Positions 1-10,900 of a DNA stretch of 64,000 nt are shown piece after piece (within the stretch, counting starts at the first letter, position 1; every line of letters starts with the position of its first letter). The notes under the pieces were generated by a model. That model was not told where the DNA came from, made no database searches, and saw nothing but the letters and a program-made list of their open reading frames with translations. Source of the DNA: JBCCXZ01 sp965228005 (GTDB taxonomy: Bacteria > Planctomycetota > Planctomycetia > Pirellulales > Lacipirellulaceae). Position numbers and translations under genes: made by a program. Location of the stretch: positions 1,426,001 to 1,490,000 of the forward strand of contig CBDDGV010000001.1 in NCBI GenBank assembly GCA_965228005.1, read 5' to 3'.

Positions 1-859
1 AGATGCGCTTCGAGCTCAACGCGTCGTACACGTCCGCCAGGGCCGTGATGCGGCCGCAGAGCGGTATCTCGTTGCCCGCCAAACCGAAGGGGTATCCGAG
101 GCCGTTGACCTTCTCGTGGTGCGAGAAGGCGATGTCCTTGGCCAGCTGCAGGTACCTCGCGTTGGGGCTCGTCCTGAGCGCCGCGGAGAGGGTCTCGCCG
201 CCGATGGTGGTGTGCTGTTTCATCACCTCGAACTCTTCGTCGGTGAGCTTGCCCGGCTTGAGCAGCACGCTGTCGGGGATGCCGACCTTGCCGATATCGT
301 GCAGCGGCGCCGTGAGGTAGATCATCTGCACGTAGTCGCCGTCGATCTCTTCCTTGAACTCCGGCCAGCCCGAGAGCTCTTCGGCGAGGATGCGGCTGTA
401 CTCGCGCATCCTCTCGAGGTGCAGGCCCGTTTCGATGTCACGAGACTCGGTGAGCTTCGCCAGGGTGAAGAGCAGCGTGTCCCTCGTCTCGAGCGCCAGG
501 ACGCGTTCGCCCGTGCGGAGCCTGACGCGGAGCTCCTCGGGCTCAAACGGCTTGACGAGGAAATCGTCGGCCCCCGCCCTGAGGCCGCCGACCAGGTGGT
601 TCATGTCCCGGTGCGAAGTCAGGAGCACGAAGTAGATGTAGCCGCTCCACTGCCGCTTGCGGATCTGACGGCACAACTCGTCGCCGGTCATGCCGGGCAT
701 GTCCCAGTCGGAGATAACGAGGCTGAACTCGCCGGTCCGGATGCGCTCGAACCCCTCAATCCCGTCGGACGCGCACGTGACCTCGTACCCGTAGTGGCAG
801 AGCGCGCCCTTGAGCATCTCGAGGGAAACGATGTCGTCGTCGATCACAAGCACCTTCAT
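1..859 (-). CDS. Response regulator with HD-GYP phosphodiesterase domain (3' end beyond window)
   Basis: This is a two-component response regulator whose output domain belongs to the HD-GYP family, which hydrolyses cyclic di-GMP. The ATG at 857-859 opens a receiver domain: acidic cluster D7-D9, phospho-acceptor D51 in SDWDMPG, T81 and K103 in LVKPFEP. From about residue 150 the HD-GYP signatures follow: HDIGKVGIPD, HHEKVNGLGYP and the ALADVYDAL helix. The reading frame is open to base 1, so the C-terminus lies outside the window. An Hpt gene lies just upstream on the same strand, 59 bases away, which suggests both belong to one phosphorelay. The domain calls come from motifs read directly; the signal and target are unknown. 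Confidence 0.93.
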   Translation of the reverse strand, partial: MKVLVIDDDIVSLEMLKGALCHYGYEVTCASDGIEGFERIRTGEFSLVISDWDMPGMTGDELCRQIRKRQWSGYIYFVLLTSHRDMNHLVGGLRAGADDFLVKPFEPEELRVRLRTGERVLALETRDTLLFTLAKLTESRDIETGLHLERMREYSRILAEELSGWPEFKEEIDGDYVQMIYLTAPLHDIGKVGIPDSVLLKPGKLTDEEFEVMKQHTTIGGETLSAALRTSPNARYLQLAKDIAFSHHEKVNGLGYPFGLAGNEIPLCGRITALADVYDALSSKRI

Positions 860-918
860 GGCATCTGCTCTTCTTGCAGTCTGATAACTTGTGATCCGAT
901 GCGTCGGCTTCAGCTGCT

Positions 919-1308
919 CTACTCAGAGACGAGCTGCGCCGCGGGCGTGGAACCCTCGGCGTCCATCAGAGTGGACAACTCTTCCCAACTCTCCCGCAAA
1001 CCGCTGACCTGCTCGCGGGACGCGGGGGCGTCCATCGCCTTGGAGGCTGCGCAGAGCTCTTCCGCGATACGGCTCAACCCGTCCGCCGAGGCGTTGGCGA
1101 AAGCGCCCTTCAACCGGTGCGCGATGCCGTAGATGCGTTCGTAGTCTTCCTCTTGGACCGCCTGTTCAATCGCCTCGATATCGGGTTCACAGCGCTCGTT
1201 GAGGATCCCCAGGATGCGGCTCGCAAACTCAAGGTTCCCGAAACAGCGGTCTAGGAGGGTCTCGACATTGACGGACTTCGAGTATTTTTCGAGTGAGTCG
1301 GCTGTCAT
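919..1308 (-). CDS. Hpt (histidine phosphotransfer) domain protein
   Basis: This 129-residue protein is a stand-alone Hpt module, a four-helix-bundle protein that passes phosphate between receiver domains. The hallmark is AHRLKGAF, with phospho-accepting H64 followed by K67 and G68, in the standard HxxKG arrangement. Nothing else is fused to it. It lies directly upstream of the HD-GYP response regulator, and the two probably share a transcript, so it may feed that regulator or drain phosphate from it. No histidine kinase is visible nearby. The partner assignment is inference from adjacency. Confidence 0.88.
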   Translation of the reverse strand: MTADSLEKYSKSVNVETLLDRCFGNLEFASRILGILNERCEPDIEAIEQAVQEEDYERIYGIAHRLKGAFANASADGLSRIAEELCAASKAMDAPASREQVSGLRESWEELSTLMDAEGSTPAAQLVSE

Positions 1309-2055
1309 GAGATCACTCTGTCCTCATCTCACGGTTCCCGAGGGTCTTGGCCGCCACAAGCGGGCAAGTTAGCCGAGGGATCAGCGGGCTTCATTTCTGA
1401 TCGCAATTGCGGGCCATACAAACATAGGCCCTGTTTGGTTTCGAGATGCTCACGAAGTAACGGGTTTCTCTGGCTGCTGGAGCCGTCACACCGCTGCGCC
1501 CGAATCAGGAGAGGCTTTTCAGCCGGACAACCGGAACGACTCGAACTGCCGGTACTTCAGTCATGTTGTCCCACTGCAACGATCTAGAGCGGGATTCCGT
1601 CGTAAAAATCCCCTGCTCCGCGTGCTGACACCCCTTCGGCTTGCGGCGCTTAACGAGGGACTGTAACTAGAACGCTTGGCGAAGCTGCTTGTGCAGGCAG
1701 AGACCACAGCTGCATCGTCGGCATGTGCGTGAGGAAATGGCGGACCTGTACGTCTGACATGGCAGCACCGCGACTCAGGCTTGGACCGGTTAGTTGAGGC
1801 CTCTGAAGCTCCGGCATTCCAGTCTCGCCGGCTCCAAGAAAGCCGGCTGAATCGAGAACACGGCGATCCAGAGAGGTCTATGGGAGTCTCAGAGGTAGGC
1901 GCTTCTGAAGATCGGCGGTCGCGCCACAGACTCGAACAAGAATCGAAGAACCTCCGGAGCCGGCCACGAAACGTTTCCTGGCGGTCACGTGGCGAGGACT
2001 GCTATTATGAGATTCGCGGACAAGATCTCCCGCCGGAGCACGAACAGCACACATC
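1309..2055. other. Intergenic region, about 750 bases
   Basis: No convincing gene is visible here. A short plus-strand frame at 1781-2059 reaches the esterase start with an ATGA overlap, but it is rich in Arg, Ser and Glu and resembles no family I know. A weak GAGC/GCTC inverted repeat lies near 1587-1615. Promoters for the divergent flanking genes should be here, but I could not place them with confidence. Confidence 0.4.
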
Positions 2056-3231
2056 ATGATTGCTAAACTCTCGATTCTGATGCCCGCATTGCTCACGGTT
2101 GTCTGGGCCTCGGCTCCCGACGCCGCCGTCGCTCAGAACCCTGGCGATTCCATCCCGTTAGTCTTCGACGACGGGGCAGGGAATACGCTTCTCTACCGCC
2201 TGTTCCTGCCCCCCGGCCACGATGATCCGGGCGGAGAATTCCCCCTGACGGTTTTCCTGCACGGCTCCGGCCAGACCGGCACGGACAACGTCTCGCAGCT
2301 GCTGTTTATTGACGGCTTGATCGCGGCGACACAGTCGGATCGTTTCGCTTCGTTCTTGCTGGTTCCTCAGTCGCAGCCGGGTCAAGGAGGGTGGAACCCG
2401 CTGACTGTCGGGCTGACGATTCAGGTGATGGAGCAGCTCGAACAGCAGTACTCCATCGATGAGTCGCGGCGATACCTGACCGGGTTGTCGATGGGAGGGT
2501 TTGGGACCTGGGGCACGATCGGGGCGTTCCCCGACCTGTTTGAAGCGGCGGTCCCGATGTCGGCGTGGGGCGACCCCAGCGCTGCCGAGCAGTACATCGA
2601 GACCAGGATCTGGTCCTTCCACGGGCGATCGGACAACTTGCCCGCCCAGTTCAACCGCGAGACGATCCTTGCGATCGAGGAGGCGGGAGGCTCACCGCTC
2701 TACACGGAGACGAGCGGCGGGCACGTCATTTGGGAGCCGATCTACAACGACCCCGACGACGACCTCTACCCCTGGCTCTTCGAGGGCGTGGAGCCCTCGC
2801 TGGGCACGCTGTACTACGACCCCCGGACCGGCTCGGTGCAGATCGACGGCGGTACCGCCCCGGGAGGCGCGATCAACTTCTTCCAGCTCAACTCCAGCCC
2901 CGGGGCATTCAGCATCCCGGACACGGTATACGTCGACGGCGTCCCGAGCGACTCCTCAGAGTTCTTCAGCTCCGCGAACCCCAATCTGATCCGCTACAAC
3001 GACATCGGCGGCCCCGGCTTCGGCGGCGTGCTCGACATGGGGAACCTGCTGCCCGCGGGCCTCGACTTCCACGAGCTTCACGAGCTGTTTCTCAACAAGG
3101 CGTATCGATCCCCGACGACGACCGCTGCTCGGTACCTTAATCTCGAGGTCGTAGTGCCAGAGCCATCGTCCTTGGCCTGCGTAGCGCTCCTATTCTGCTG
3201 CGGTTTTGCCGGGGCAAGGCGACGGCGATAG
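2056..3231 (+). CDS. Secreted alpha/beta-hydrolase (esterase) with PEP-CTERM tail
   Basis: This 391-residue exported protein has a signal peptide (about residues 1-26) and an alpha/beta-hydrolase domain of the feruloyl esterase/PHB depolymerase-like type. LFLPPGHD and FLHGSGQTG form the start of the fold, the nucleophile elbow GLSMGG puts the serine at residue 145, and SGGHVIWEPIYND supplies the likely catalytic histidine. The C-terminus has the PEP-CTERM arrangement: VPEPSS, a hydrophobic stretch, then RRRR. In this system an exosortase cleaves or anchors the tail at the envelope; no exosortase gene is in the window. The substrate is unknown. A region of some 150 residues between the hydrolase and the tail has no assigned role. 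Confidence 0.9.
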   Translation: MIAKLSILMPALLTVVWASAPDAAVAQNPGDSIPLVFDDGAGNTLLYRLFLPPGHDDPGGEFPLTVFLHGSGQTGTDNVSQLLFIDGLIAATQSDRFASFLLVPQSQPGQGGWNPLTVGLTIQVMEQLEQQYSIDESRRYLTGLSMGGFGTWGTIGAFPDLFEAAVPMSAWGDPSAAEQYIETRIWSFHGRSDNLPAQFNRETILAIEEAGGSPLYTETSGGHVIWEPIYNDPDDDLYPWLFEGVEPSLGTLYYDPRTGSVQIDGGTAPGGAINFFQLNSSPGAFSIPDTVYVDGVPSDSSEFFSSANPNLIRYNDIGGPGFGGVLDMGNLLPAGLDFHELHELFLNKAYRSPTTTAARYLNLEVVVPEPSSLACVALLFCCGFAGARRRR

Positions 3232-3666
3232 AAAGGCGGGCATCTGCCCTATTGCGATACTCCCGCAGAATCGTCTTCCCCCCGCACGAACCAGCCGGTC
3301 GTGTTCAACCCGTACCTTTGTACTTCTACTCCGCAAGCCCGAGCGATTCATAAGGGGTAGGCGCCTGCTACCGAGAAACGGTTGACTCGGTCTTTGCGAC
3401 CGACAGACTACCCAGAGCATTCACCTGCTACGGCCCGCTTTCTCGGCGGCGGCGGCGCTACCCATAGTCAACGACAGGGCTTCATATCGTGGCCGCAACA
3501 GGATGAGCCTGCTTCCAGTGAGCGGATACCAGAAATCAGCCCGCTAGCAGGTCATCCAGGTTCCTGGCTCATATTCAACCAACTGCGGAGTGTGGTTGCG
3601 GGAAGCGCTTACGCGGGATTCTGCATTGACTTACACAGAGGGCCACGCCTCACATTGCTGACGCAA
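3232..3666. other. Intergenic region between convergent genes
   Basis: These 435 bases separate the 3' ends of the esterase and the BatA-like gene. I see no gene, RNA or clear terminator hairpin. The plus-strand frame running through it continues antisense across the whole next gene and is treated as a GC-driven artefact. Confidence 0.4.
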
Positions 3667-5709
3667 TCAGACGTAGACCCGTCGGTTGTAGATGTACCAT
3701 TCGAGAATCAGCACTCCCAAGGCCGCCAAGAGCAGCGGTTTCCAGAGTTCGCGTCGGACAGGCGAGCCGGGCGCCCGGCCCTCCACGTCGATGAAGCCGA
3801 TCGAGAGTTTCTCGACCTGACGCAGGCCGTCTTCGCCGGTGTCGGTGCGCTGGCGGAGGGCGACGTCGCTCTCGTCGCGGTTGAAGAGGTTCACGGCGAA
3901 ACTGACGACGGGCTCGCCGCCTTCGGTGAGTTGGTAGACGCCCAGTTGATTCGTGTCGTTGACCACCACAACGCCTCGTTCGCCGGGTGTGACGTCTTCG
4001 ACGCTGCCGTCGGGTTTGGTGAGCTTCAGATCGGAAGCCGTCGCCGGGACGCGGACCTCGACCGCTTTGCCGGGCGGGTGGCTGGCGGAGCGCGCGTCGC
4101 GCTCAGCGCCGGTGAGGTACTCGAGCACGTTGAGCCAGAAGGTGGGGTAGCTCGGCCGGCCGAGGGGCCAGTTGGTGTTGAGCACGGCGTCGCCGCCTTC
4201 CGCTCGAAGGATCTCGAAGCCGAGCACGGCGTCTTCGTGGCTGTCGCGGGGTGCGATCGCGAAGATCGGGCCGGCGGTGGAGTCGATGAGCACACTGCCC
4301 CCGGCGGGCGGGCGGACGACGCGGCTCTCGACGACCGCGACGTTGCCCAACTCGATGAGCCGCATGAGGGGGTGGGCGCGGTCCCAGTCAAGGATCTGCG
4401 GTCCGCCGACGGGTTCTTCGGACGCTTGCTTCTGCCAGGCTTCGGCGGGGGGCACGCCGCCGACGAACAGCGTGTTGGTGAGCGGCATCGCCTCGGGGGC
4501 GCAGCGGTCAAAGATAATCAGGTCGTGCGTGCCGGCCTCGGCGTCGCGGCGGTACTCGGCATTGGCAAGCGCGTCGGGAGCGATCTTCTCGACGCGGGCG
4601 ATCTTTTGCGCCGCCTCGGTGGAGAGTGCCGGCTCGATCATCGGGTTGCCGGGCGTGACCAGCAACACGCGCCGCGTGCGTGCGCGGCCGGCGACGGTGA
4701 AGGCTTTGTTGTCCAGCGCAAGTTTGTCATCGAGCGCTTTCGGCGGGGTGAGCCGGGCTTCGAGCACGCCCTCGGTGTCGGCGGGCAGGTTGAGCGTCGT
4801 GCCGGCGGAGCCGCCGGCGGGGGCGGTGACTGCCGCCGCGTCGAGCAGGTTCTGGCCCTGGTAGAGCTCGACTTCCAGGGATTGTTCGGCTCCGGAAAAG
4901 TTCGCCACGCGGACGAAGGCCTGCGTGGGGCCGCCGGGGGTTTCGCTCGGCCGGCTGTTGAAACCGGTGATCGCCGCGTTGGGCGTCTCGAACGAGCCGA
5001 GCGGCAGGTACTGCGGGCGGAGGTTGCCCAGCGAGAAGTCGGTAACGCCGGGGAAGCGGCCGTCGCTGAGGATGTACAGCTCCACCGGCTGCTGGTCGGT
5101 GACGTCCACTTCGATGTTGCCCTGCTCGAGAGTGATGCGGCCCGGGTTGGCGAAGCCGTCGGCCAGCTGCAGGGCGCCGCTGATGTCGGTCGCGGCGGCG
5201 GTGGGTTCGATGCGGTCGAGCGCTTCGCGGAGCAGGCGGCGGTTGTTGGTGAACTCCTGCACCACGTCGGGCTGGTCGCCGAACGAGATGATCATCGCCG
5301 ACATGTCCGAGTCGAGCTGATCGATCAGCTCCGATACGCGCTTCTTGGCAACTCCGAGGCGGGTAGAGCCGCCGTCGGCGTCCGTAGCGGACATGCTGGC
5401 GGAGTTGTCGACGAGGAAGATAAAGCGTTGGCCTTCGAGCGCGTCGCCCTGCCAGCCGGGGCGGAGCAGCGAGAGCATCGCCAGCGCTACCAGCAGCAGT
5501 TGCAGGTACATCAGCAGGTTCTGGCGGAGCCTTTGCCAGAGGCTGTTCACGTGCAGGTCTTCGATCACCCGGTGCCAGAGGTAGGTGCTGGGCACCTCGA
5601 GCGGCTGGCGTTTGAGCTTGAGGAAGTAGAGCGCAAAGATGGCCAGCGGCACGGCGCCCAACGCGGCCCAGGCGGCGGGGGAGAGCGTGTTGCGGAAGAG
5701 GGTGTCCAT
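3667..5709 (-). CDS. BatA-type membrane protein with von Willebrand A domain
   Basis: This 680-residue membrane protein is the last gene of a MoxR/VWA operon. The N-terminus has two membrane segments (about residues 12-30 and 64-82) in the BatA N-terminal arrangement, followed by a VWA domain with the metal-binding motif DNSASMS (D101, S103, S105). After the VWA domain comes a long periplasmic region, then a C-terminal membrane segment around 653-675. MoxR-DUF58-VWA systems are thought to act as chaperone-like machines at the envelope, with MoxR supplying ATP hydrolysis. The DUF58 gene ends 16 bases upstream of this start. The family call is firm; the client protein is unknown. Confidence 0.9.
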   Translation of the reverse strand: MDTLFRNTLSPAAWAALGAVPLAIFALYFLKLKRQPLEVPSTYLWHRVIEDLHVNSLWQRLRQNLLMYLQLLLVALAMLSLLRPGWQGDALEGQRFIFLVDNSASMSATDADGGSTRLGVAKKRVSELIDQLDSDMSAMIISFGDQPDVVQEFTNNRRLLREALDRIEPTAAATDISGALQLADGFANPGRITLEQGNIEVDVTDQQPVELYILSDGRFPGVTDFSLGNLRPQYLPLGSFETPNAAITGFNSRPSETPGGPTQAFVRVANFSGAEQSLEVELYQGQNLLDAAAVTAPAGGSAGTTLNLPADTEGVLEARLTPPKALDDKLALDNKAFTVAGRARTRRVLLVTPGNPMIEPALSTEAAQKIARVEKIAPDALANAEYRRDAEAGTHDLIIFDRCAPEAMPLTNTLFVGGVPPAEAWQKQASEEPVGGPQILDWDRAHPLMRLIELGNVAVVESRVVRPPAGGSVLIDSTAGPIFAIAPRDSHEDAVLGFEILRAEGGDAVLNTNWPLGRPSYPTFWLNVLEYLTGAERDARSASHPPGKAVEVRVPATASDLKLTKPDGSVEDVTPGERGVVVVNDTNQLGVYQLTEGGEPVVSFAVNLFNRDESDVALRQRTDTGEDGLRQVEKLSIGFIDVEGRAPGSPVRRELWKPLLLAALGVLILEWYIYNRRVYV

Positions 5710-5725
5710 GGCGTGCTGGCGGGGC

Positions 5726-6619
5726 TTAGCGGACTAGGCCGCGGCGGCGGAGTTGGGAGGCGACCAGCTGCTCGACGGGCGTCTGGTTGTTCGCCAGCAG
5801 GTAGTGCATGCCGCGGCGGGAGCAGAACTCTTGGGCGCCGGCGACGAAGGCGTTGAGCGTCTTCTCGTAGCGGGCTAATAGCGGGGCGCTGACAGTGATC
5901 TCGGCCTCGTCGGCGTCTTCGCAGTCGACGAGCTTGAGGTCGCCGGTGACGTCGGGGGTGAGCTCCTCTTGGGAGAGCACCTGGATGACGTAGCAGTCCA
6001 CGTCGCGGGAGAGCAGGTACCGCAGGGCGTTCTCGTAGCCCTCCTTGTCCATCAGGTCGCTGATCAAGACGACGATGCCGCGGCCGGGGTTGCGGACGCA
6101 GTAGTTCTTGACGCCCTCGGCGAGCGAAACCTGCTCGCCGGGTTCGATGGCCTCGACGTGCTCAAGCATCCGCCACGAACTGGCCCGGCCGCGGAACATG
6201 GGCGAGCGCTCAGAGGGTTTCTGCCCGAGCGTCTCAATGCGGACGCGGTCGGCGCGGATCAGGCCGATGAAACCTAGAGCCGCGGCGAGCTGCTTGGCGT
6301 ACTCCAGCTTGGTGGGCTCGCCGAAGTCCATCGACAGCGAGGCGTCGATCAGGGCGTTGAAGTGCAGGTCTTCCTCTTCGAGGAAGAGCTTGATGATGAG
6401 CTTCTCGAGCCGGGCGTAGAGGTTCCAGTCAAGCTGGCGGAGGTCGTCGCCGGGGACGTAGTTGCGGAAGTCGGCGAACTCGACGCTCTGGCCCTTGCGC
6501 TTGCTGCGGCGTTCGCCCTTCATGCGGCCGCGGAAGATCTTGCGGGTGACCAATTCCAAGCGCTCGAGCTGCGCGAGCAGCTCGGGGGAGAGGAGCTTCG
6601 ACTTGGCGGTTGCGGGCAT
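5726..6619 (-). CDS. DUF58 domain-containing protein
   Basis: This 297-residue protein belongs to the DUF58 family, which nearly always accompanies MoxR ATPases. The family signature GDDLRQLDWNLYAR lies around residues 57-70, preceded by the FADFRNY segment. A degenerate VWA-like fold follows, with DASLSMDFG in the position of a metal-binding motif and VLISDLMD further on. There is no clear membrane segment, so it is probably cytoplasmic, meeting MoxR on one side and the membrane VWA proteins on the other. Its start lies 3 bases after the stop of the 64-residue membrane protein gene, so translation is probably coupled. Confidence 0.93.
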   Translation of the reverse strand: MPATAKSKLLSPELLAQLERLELVTRKIFRGRMKGERRSKRKGQSVEFADFRNYVPGDDLRQLDWNLYARLEKLIIKLFLEEEDLHFNALIDASLSMDFGEPTKLEYAKQLAAALGFIGLIRADRVRIETLGQKPSERSPMFRGRASSWRMLEHVEAIEPGEQVSLAEGVKNYCVRNPGRGIVVLISDLMDKEGYENALRYLLSRDVDCYVIQVLSQEELTPDVTGDLKLVDCEDADEAEITVSAPLLARYEKTLNAFVAGAQEFCSRRGMHYLLANNQTPVEQLVASQLRRRGLVR

Positions 6620-6622
6620 CGG

Positions 6623-6817
6623 CTATTTGTTGAGAGACATTAGTAATGAGAGAAACCCCGCAACGACGAACCCGACTAACGCGACCCAAATGGGAAATGC
6701 TGCGAAGAACAGCTCCATGAGCTTGCTGCGGCGAGAAGGCATACCCGGCCAATACCGGGTTCGGTTGGCGGTGTGCGGTCTGATAGTCTGTTGCTCTGTG
6801 GAGTGCGGATCGTTCAT
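6623..6817 (-). CDS. Small single-pass membrane protein in MoxR operon
   Basis: This 64-residue frame starts at the ATG at 6815-6817 and ends 3 bases before the DUF58 gene. The first 35 residues are polar and basic (RTRYWPG, SRRSK), and residues 37-60 form one hydrophobic segment of Phe, Val, Leu and Ala. The frame fills the gap between moxR and DUF58 exactly, in the operon direction, which argues for a real gene. A longer minus-strand frame starting at 7222 includes this tail but reads antisense-like Arg/Pro-rich text through moxR, so I reject that start. The function is unknown; a membrane tether for the MoxR-DUF58 complex is a guess. Confidence 0.6.
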   Translation of the reverse strand: MNDPHSTEQQTIRPHTANRTRYWPGMPSRRSKLMELFFAAFPIWVALVGFVVAGFLSLLMSLNK

Positions 6818-6825
6818 TGCGGTTT

Positions 6826-6845
6826 CCCCTCGCTGACGCTCGGGG
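6826..6845. repeat. 20-bp GC-rich imperfect palindrome, copy 1
   Basis: CCCCTCGCTGACGCTCGGGG lies between moxR and the small membrane protein gene. Its exact reverse complement occurs at 46633-46652. The repeat is itself an imperfect palindrome able to form a short hairpin, so it resembles REP-type intergenic repeats. It could stabilise or process the operon mRNA at this point. Confidence 0.5.
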
Positions 6846-6861
6846 TTCTGAAGCCTCTCGC

Positions 6862-7878
<1,017 letters not shown>

Positions 7879-7956
7879 GCGGGGGTCCTGAGTAGTGGGG
7901 AGAGGGAGTGGGAGTGGTGAGTACTATAAAGGAACACGGACTCGGTTACGCCGGGC

Positions 7957-10900
7957 CTACTTCTTGTCGTCGTCTTCCCAGACTTTTTTCTTGGCTTTGA
8001 GGAGCCGCTCGGTGTAGCTCTCTGGGGGGGGCTCGTCCGGGGTGTCGATGGACGCGGGCTTGTCGGCCTTGGGCTTCTCGCTCGGCGCGGCGGACTGCGC
8101 CTCGGCGACGGCCGAGGCGGGGGGCGGCGCTTCACCCGACTCGAAGCGGGTGGCGCCGCGGCGGGACTCGATCTGCTGGCCGACCTGCTGTTTGCGGCTG
8201 CGGAGGCGGCTCATCGTTTCGGGGGCGGGCGCCGCGCTCTGTCGGCGGAGCACTCGATCCGTGAAGCGGGTCCAAAGCGGGCCGACCCATTCGACGTTCA
8301 CCTGCACGCGACGGACGAAGACGTCAGCGAAGAACGCGCAGCAGGCGATCAGCACCAGCGGAGGCCAGATCGAGCGGTTGGCGACCGCGGGCGGCAGGTC
8401 GCGGCGGAAGGGGTTCGCCTCGATCAGCTTCTCTTGCCCGGCAAGGGTGAGCCCCTCTTCGATGAGCACGCCTGGGGGCCCGCCTTCGGGCGGCAGCCTG
8501 GCGACCGATTGCAGCAGGGCGAGGTTGGTTTCGTTCGAGCGGTACTCGGCGGAGTAACCTACGTTGACCCCCGTGCGGATGGGCGCTCGTCCGCCGCCGG
8601 GGTTGATCACGATCAGGTAGCTGCCCGATTGTTCCGAATCAAACTCCGCGACGTAACGCCCGGGAGCGGTCTGCTCGATCCGCAGGGGGATCGTCGACAG
8701 CTCGGGCGAGACGACCGAGCCGTTCATCGCCAGGTCGTTGAGGAACTCTTCGTCCTCGTCGAGGGCGGTGATCACCACGCGGGTGCGGCCCTCTTCGATG
8801 TCGGTGGCGACGGAGAAGTTGCCGGTGTCGCCCGTGGGCCGCATCGCCCAGCGGACGAGTTGGGTGAAGAACTTGTCGTAGCCGTCCCAGCTCACCCACG
8901 AACCCGCCCAACGCTTGCCGGCGTCGGTGGTCAGCACCGCGGAGCGGCCGGCGCCGTAGGTCCACGTGGCCAAGACCGTTGAGTTCTTGGGGTTGGGCGG
9001 CACGGGGCTCTGCAGCAGCACCTCGACGAGCGGGTTCTCTTTGACGGTGGTGAGCACGAACCCGCTGATGGGCGGGAAGCCGGCCTCCAGGCCCTGCAGC
9101 ATCTCGTGGTTGGCGGTGATGACGGGGCTCACCGGCGGCTTCGGCTCGTAGACCAGCGGCCGGGCGATGCGGCGGGCCTCGCGTTGGTAGATCTTGGGCA
9201 GGGCCGACGCGTTGCGGACGACGTAGTACTTGCCGCCGGTCTGGCGGGCGATGTCCTGCATAACGCTGCCGATCTGGTTGCCGACGCCCCCGTGCGAGGG
9301 GACCGCCACGGTGCTGATCTTCACGCCCTGCTGCTTCATCCTTTGGATGGTCTGCGGCGAGGGGGGAGTGGGGTCGCCGTCGCTGATGATGATCATGTGC
9401 TTGATCGCGGCGTCTCTGACGCCGGCGAAGGCGGTGGCGGCCATCTTCATCGCGGGATCGAACTGCGGCATGTCGCCGATGGCCATGCGGTCGACCTGGC
9501 CGAGCATCGCCCGGCGGTTGGGGCCGACGCGGATCAGGCCGCCCGCCGATTGGCCCCACAGCCACTGGTCGGTGCCGTTCCACTGCACCAGGCCGCAGTA
9601 GTCGCGGGGGCCGAGCAGGCGGATCGACTCGACTGCGATGCGTTTCTGCCAGTAGTTCGATTGGGGCATCTCTCCGGCGTGCATCATGAGCACCAACGCC
9701 CCGACGGGCGTCACCTTCGCGCTCTTGATCTGGAAGTCGACCGGAAGGGCCTTCTCCAGTTCGGTGTTCGTCCAGCCGCCGATGCCGAAGGTGTCGGGCC
9801 CCCCGAGCATCACCAGGCCGCAGCCGAGCTCGCGTGTGTTGCGCACCAGCATCTCGATCTGGTCGTTGCTGAAGCTGGCGATGTTCTCCGCGTCGTCGCC
9901 GCTGGAGCGGGAGACGTTGCCCAGCACGACGCAGTCGTAACGTTGCAGCTCGGCGAGCGAGGTGAAGAGGCGGTCGGTGCCGCGGGTCGTGACGGCGATC
10001 TCGGCCTCGCGGAGCCGATCCACGAGGTACTCGAACTCGCCTTGCTTGTCCCAGTTCTCCAGGAACAGGACGTGGCCCTTGCCGCGGACCTGGACGAAGC
10101 CGGTGGCGGTGTTGTTCTGCACCATGCCGTCGGCGTCGGGGTCGTCGGGGATGAACCGGGCCTCGTAGGTGTAGAAGTCGGGGTCTTGCACCTCCTGCGG
10201 GACGGTGAACACCCGCTTGCCGGGCGGGACCGTGACGCGCTGCTCGACGAAGGGTTCCTCCCGGTCGCCGGCTTTCCGGACCACCAGCAGCCGGCCCTCG
10301 ACTTCCGAGCCAGAACCCTCGGGGGCGTCGTTGTTCAGCACGACGCGCATGTCGAAGGGCTGGCCCTTGCGGGCGTTGGCGGGGAGGTCGATCTTCTCGA
10401 CCGACACCTCGCCGCGGGCGCTGACCACGATCGGCACAACGTCGATGCTCACGCCGGAGGCGGCGGCCGAGCGGGCCTCGCGGTAGGCGTCCCCGAGGTT
10501 CTCGTTGCCGTCGGTTACCAGGACGATCCGCTTCGCGGCGTCGTAGGGGAACAGGGCCTTCGCCCGCTGCATGGCGGTGGCCAGGTCGGAGTACTCGGGG
10601 TCGAGCAGGCTCTCGACCCGCGAGGGCGTCGGCACATCTGTCTCGACCAGCGGTACTTCGACGGCGGCGTCGCGGCCAAAGACGATGACGGCGTAGCGGT
10701 CCTGCTTGGTGGAGTCGCGGGCGGCGTCGATCGAGGTGGTCACAAACTTCAGCATCTCTTCCCGCTGCTCGGCGGGGATGCTGAGCGACTGGTCCAACAG
10801 ATAGACCACGGCCAAGTCGTCGCTGGTGCGTTGGTACTGTGCGTCGGCCAACGCGAGCACGATCAACAGCACCACTAGGGTGCGGACGCCCAACGCGGCC

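Noticed and set aside
1587..1615. GAGC-GGGATT hairpin-like sequence in the first intergenic region
   Set aside because: The stem is short and interrupted, has no T tract, and does not lie at a gene end.
1781..2059. Plus-strand 92-codon frame overlapping the esterase start
   Set aside because: The composition is Arg/Ser/Glu-rich with no recognisable features, and the region looks like non-coding leader.
3382..5856. An 824-codon plus-strand open frame antisense to the BatA-like gene, and similar long frames over other genes
   Set aside because: The minus-strand product has clear membrane and VWA motifs. The antisense text is rich in Gly, Val, Arg and Ala without motifs, as expected from high GC and codon bias.
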